Below, piece after piece: positions 60,750 through 64,000 of a stretch of DNA of 64,000 nt. Source of the stretch: Dermatophagoides farinae (taxonomy: Eukaryota; Arthropoda; Arachnida; Sarcoptiformes; Pyroglyphidae); assembly GCF_024713945.1 (NCBI RefSeq), contig NC_134679.1, positions 3,105,001-3,169,000 of the forward strand, read 5' to 3'. The notes beneath the pieces are model-generated. The model did not search any database and was not told where the DNA came from. It was given only the letters and a program-made list of their open reading frames with translations. Position numbers and translations under genes: made by a program. How positions within the stretch are numbered: position 1 is the first letter of the stretch; each line of letters begins with the position of its first letter.

Positions 60750-63700
60750 TCAAAAAGCTGTGGATTCATTGTTGTGATTACCCATTGAAGCATTTGATGG
60801 CGTTGATTTGAATACAAATGGCAGTTCATAAGGATGAGCCGATTTTGTCGTAGCTTGTGATAAATTAGATGCTGTTTGAATCGATTGATTGATACAATCA
60901 GTAGCAGCGGAAGTATTGGACCACGAAGGCTGGTGATGGCGATGTTGTTCAACATTGATGACAGATTCTGTCAATGTAAAAGGAAATTTGGAGGCTGAAA
61001 TAGACGACGAAAGTGGTGGAGGAGGTGGCGGTGGTGGTTGCTGCGGTCCATCGCAATACATTTCAGTGAACTGATTTTTTTGAGCTGAAAAATTTGCATG
61101 CTCTTGTTGGTGATGGCTCAATGTACCGTAGAGAGGATCATCTTGAGATTTTCTACCACCGATCAAACGTACTGCACTTCCAGTGGTTGTTGTAGCAGTC
61201 GCTGTAGTCGTATTGGATCCACCTGATACACTACCTCCATTACAATTAGTCGAATTTTGAAATTGAACCGAAGAAGTGGCATACGCCACTGGAAGAGAAT
61301 ACAAAGGATATTGAGACTGTTGTTGTTTGATATCAGCAACTTGATGATCACAAATGGCTGCCCCTGGACCACTGAAACCCAATGAATGACATGAATCGTT
61401 ACGTAAATTATATTGAGATGATGATTTGCCAGATCCATCCAACAATTCATCAATCGATGCAGAGCATGGCATCTTGGATCCATTGCCATTGGCCATACTA
61501 CCAGGATTTGAACCATAAATGTGTTCTGATGTGATTCAAAAATAAAATGAAACATATAAATAATTAAATTATTGCATTTTAAGTTCAAAATACCTCCTGC
61601 TCCCCCTGTGCCTCCAACAGTACTACCATCATTTGAATCCATACAACTTCCAAGTTGGCCAACGCCTTCGCCGATTGAATATTGACCAGATAGTTTCGAA
61701 CCAGAAGCCACTTTATGATGTCGCTGTCGAGTATTAGCAACCAGTGAGAACATTAAGAAATTTTGCCGATTCGTCTGGATAGCACAAACGACAACAAACA
61801 CTAAGAACAATATGACCAGGGTACAAGATACCGGAACGATGTAATGAAGTTGAGTAAACATTGATGATCGAAATGAATGGTTATAGATTTGTGAACGCGT
61901 TGATGAGGAACCTTGTCGCCCTTGTTGTTGGCCATTGGTTCGACCATGAAATTCTTCAATCGCTTTCAGCGTTAATGGAGCAATCGTTGAACCATCAGAT
62001 TTACGAGTTGAAAAAATGTATTCTCGATGTACAGTTCCAGCTTCAGTAACTGCTTGTATCAATAATTCATACCATGATCCGGAAAACAAATTTGTAAGCT
62101 CTATGATTAGTTCGGCAGTTATGTTGCTATGAATATTTGATTCGACTTCTATCATAGTTGATTGTTCACCAACTGAAGTTGATGGAGTTATAGTCAGTTT
62201 TCGATTTGTGGCTACATCTCCGAATACTCTAAAATCCAATTCAAATTTTTCGATTGGACAACCTAGTCGTTTCCATTGATTCAAATTGATTCTAGCATTC
62301 GAAATATTTGGTTGAACAAAATCTTGTACAGATTCTGGTGGTACGGGAACATTCCCTTCAGTTCGTGCAAGGATTACTTCACTGGGATCACCTTGGCCAG
62401 CGCCATTATAGGCGTTTACATAAATGAAATATTTGGTGCCACAACGAAGTAAACCTAGAACATATGTCCTTCGATGAAAAGTTGAAATGACTGGAGCCGG
62501 CTCAGGATGAGTGAACACAGTATCAATTGAATTAGCATCACTCAAAGGTTCCAATTCGATTTTGATCGTTTTCCAATCGTTCATGTGATCTTCAACTGAA
62601 GTGCTGACTTTTTCAGCAACATTAGCCACGCTTGATTTCAACTCATTTTGTGTTGCCGATTTATATGATATGACAAATCCGGAAATAGGTTCTTCTCCTT
62701 GAACAGACCACATCAATTCAATTGAACTTAAATTTGATTTTAATGCACGAATTCTAGGAGCTGATGGTACATCATAATCCAGAGTTTTTCCTTGATACTC
62801 TGAGCTAGAAGGACCTGCGCCAGCCAAATTGAAAGCTTGAATTCTAGAAATGATAAAAAATTTATTTCAAAAGTTTTCGAAATTATTTTTGTAACAAACT
62901 TTATATCGTAACGTGTAGCTCGTTTTAGATTGTTGAGAATAAAACTTTCATGAGTTTCACTCGATGAAAGATCAATGCCAGATTTGATTGTTTTAAATAC
63001 AAATTCATTCAATTGATTTTGGTGATCATTATCTATAGTATCAAGATGTGGTCGATATCCAATGTAGTAGCCTGTAATTGGCGGAATATAGACGTTGCTT
63101 TGAGATTTATGATTGCTCGCAGGGGTCTGGGGTTTTCGTGATGGTCTCCATGAAATTTTTAAGCTACGAGTATTTAGCGGTAATATTGTTATGTCGGTAG
63201 GGACATCGTTTGGAGCTATGAAATAAAAAGATGAGGTAAAATTAATATGAAAATTTATATATACTTACGTTCTTCGGTAGTTTTGACAGTAATACTATCA
63301 CTAAATGAACTGGAACCAACAGAATTTTTAGCTTTGACCTGTATTACGTATGTGGTTGCAGGAGTTAGATCACCTAATTGAAATGAAATGAACTTCTTGT
63401 GAGAATCTATGGTCGCCGTAGTCATGGATGTTGCCAAATATGCAGCATATGGAGCCAAAGTAACTGTGTTTGATATGGACCCAGAGATGGTTCGATAAGA
63501 AATCACATATTCATTAATGGGAGAATTCCCATCGAATGGCATTGGCCAAGTAAGTTTAATTGATTGACTAGCAATTTCATCAGCACGAATCTCTTCAGGT
63601 CTATCAGGTTGTTCCAAAACGGTCACAGTAAAATTTTTTCGTATGGAACCATAACGATTCTGTGCTGTGCAAAGGTAAACTCCTGTGTCACTACGTTCAA

Positions 63701-64000
63701 CATGACGTATGGTCAACTTTGTTGCATAATATCTAGTAGTAGGATATGACTGTTTTTTGTTGGATTGATTTATTAAAAATATATCAGTAAAGTTAAGTGT
63801 TGATCCGGTTAACCCATCTTGATTCACTTCGAATGTTTGAGTCGTATGATATCGATCATAAGAGGGATCGGTCATCAAAAGTTTCGATTTTGATGAAGCT
63901 ATCACCGGAGTAGAACTAGTATCTTTAAACCAACGAATATTCACAAGCTCGTCAATGTTAGTATTTGAAAGATTCGAAAATTTAGATGCTTGAACATTAT
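60750..64000 (-). CDS. Dscam-like Ig/FN3 cell-adhesion receptor, C-terminal part (5' incomplete)
   Basis: Membrane receptor of the Dscam type, for homophilic recognition and neuronal wiring. Exons 63269-64000 (runs off the window), 62900-63215, 61594-62843 and 60750-61525, with consistent phases. Order: the end of an Ig domain (SDTGVYLCTAQNRYG); FN3-1 (IKLTWPMPFDGNSPINEYVISY); FN3-2 (LKISWRPS, TGYYIGYRP, RATRYDIKIQAFNLAGAGPSS); FN3-3 (VPSAPRIRALKSN...ISGFVISYK); FN3-4 (ARINLNQWKRLGCPIEKFEL...GTVHREYIFST, like the last FN3 of canonical Dscam); a TM span (YIVPVSCTLVILFLVFVVVC); and a ~420-residue cytosolic tail with SLPVAYATSS and a poly-Pro run PQQPPPPPPPP that could bind SH3 domains. Canonical Dscam has two FN3 blocks separated by Ig10; here four FN3 follow one another, suggesting a shortened form. 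It could also be a related Dscam-like paralogue. Confidence 0.85.

Overview
The window looks like nuclear DNA of a small arthropod, most likely an acariform (astigmatid) mite. It is very AT-rich and full of short simple repeats. Introns are mostly 55-100 nt with GT-AG ends. The conserved genes are animal genes: BLM/RecQ helicase, PRPF4B kinase, KCNQ-type K+ channel, GDPGP1 and a Dscam-like Ig/FN3 receptor. Glycine-rich secreted proteins resemble arthropod cuticle-type products. The mite assignment is inference; nothing in the sequence names the species.

Layout. 1-11.5 kb: gene-poor DNA, probably a giant intron of the minus-strand gene whose two N-terminal exons lie at 11.5-13.5 kb (Q/N/S/H-rich, possibly a transcription regulator), plus a doubtful coding island at 0.4-0.55 kb. 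13.5-28 kb: about 14.5 kb of gene desert with microsatellites and a recurring ATGGCGCC octamer. 28-29.3 kb: a tandem pair of minus-strand orphan genes sharing a repeat module. 30.4-34.1 kb: BLM-type helicase (+). 35-38.6 kb: three small secreted Gly-rich genes. 39.3-54.9 kb: PRPF4B (+) convergent with KCNQ (-); their 3' ends are tandemly triplicated with a ~1.03 kb spacer of unknown origin between units. 55.7-56.8 kb: GDPGP1 (+). 57-60.6 kb: two minus-strand membrane-protein genes, one with an envelope-glycoprotein-like architecture. 60.75-64 kb: 3' half of a Dscam-like receptor (-), cut by the window edge.

The most striking structure is the PRPF4B/KCNQ array. Copy 1 is the only full-length PRPF4B but is frameshifted by an extra A just before the DFG motif. 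Copy 2 has an intact kinase domain but lacks about 690 N-terminal codons. Copy 3 has the same truncation plus an inserted T. Similarity switches along the units, which suggests gene conversion. Single-base insertions also interrupt the BLM gene and a membrane-protein gene, three of the four in or next to homopolymers. Sequencing or assembly error must therefore be excluded before any of these is called a pseudogene.

All coordinates, splice sites and copy comparisons were read by eye. No database search was possible.
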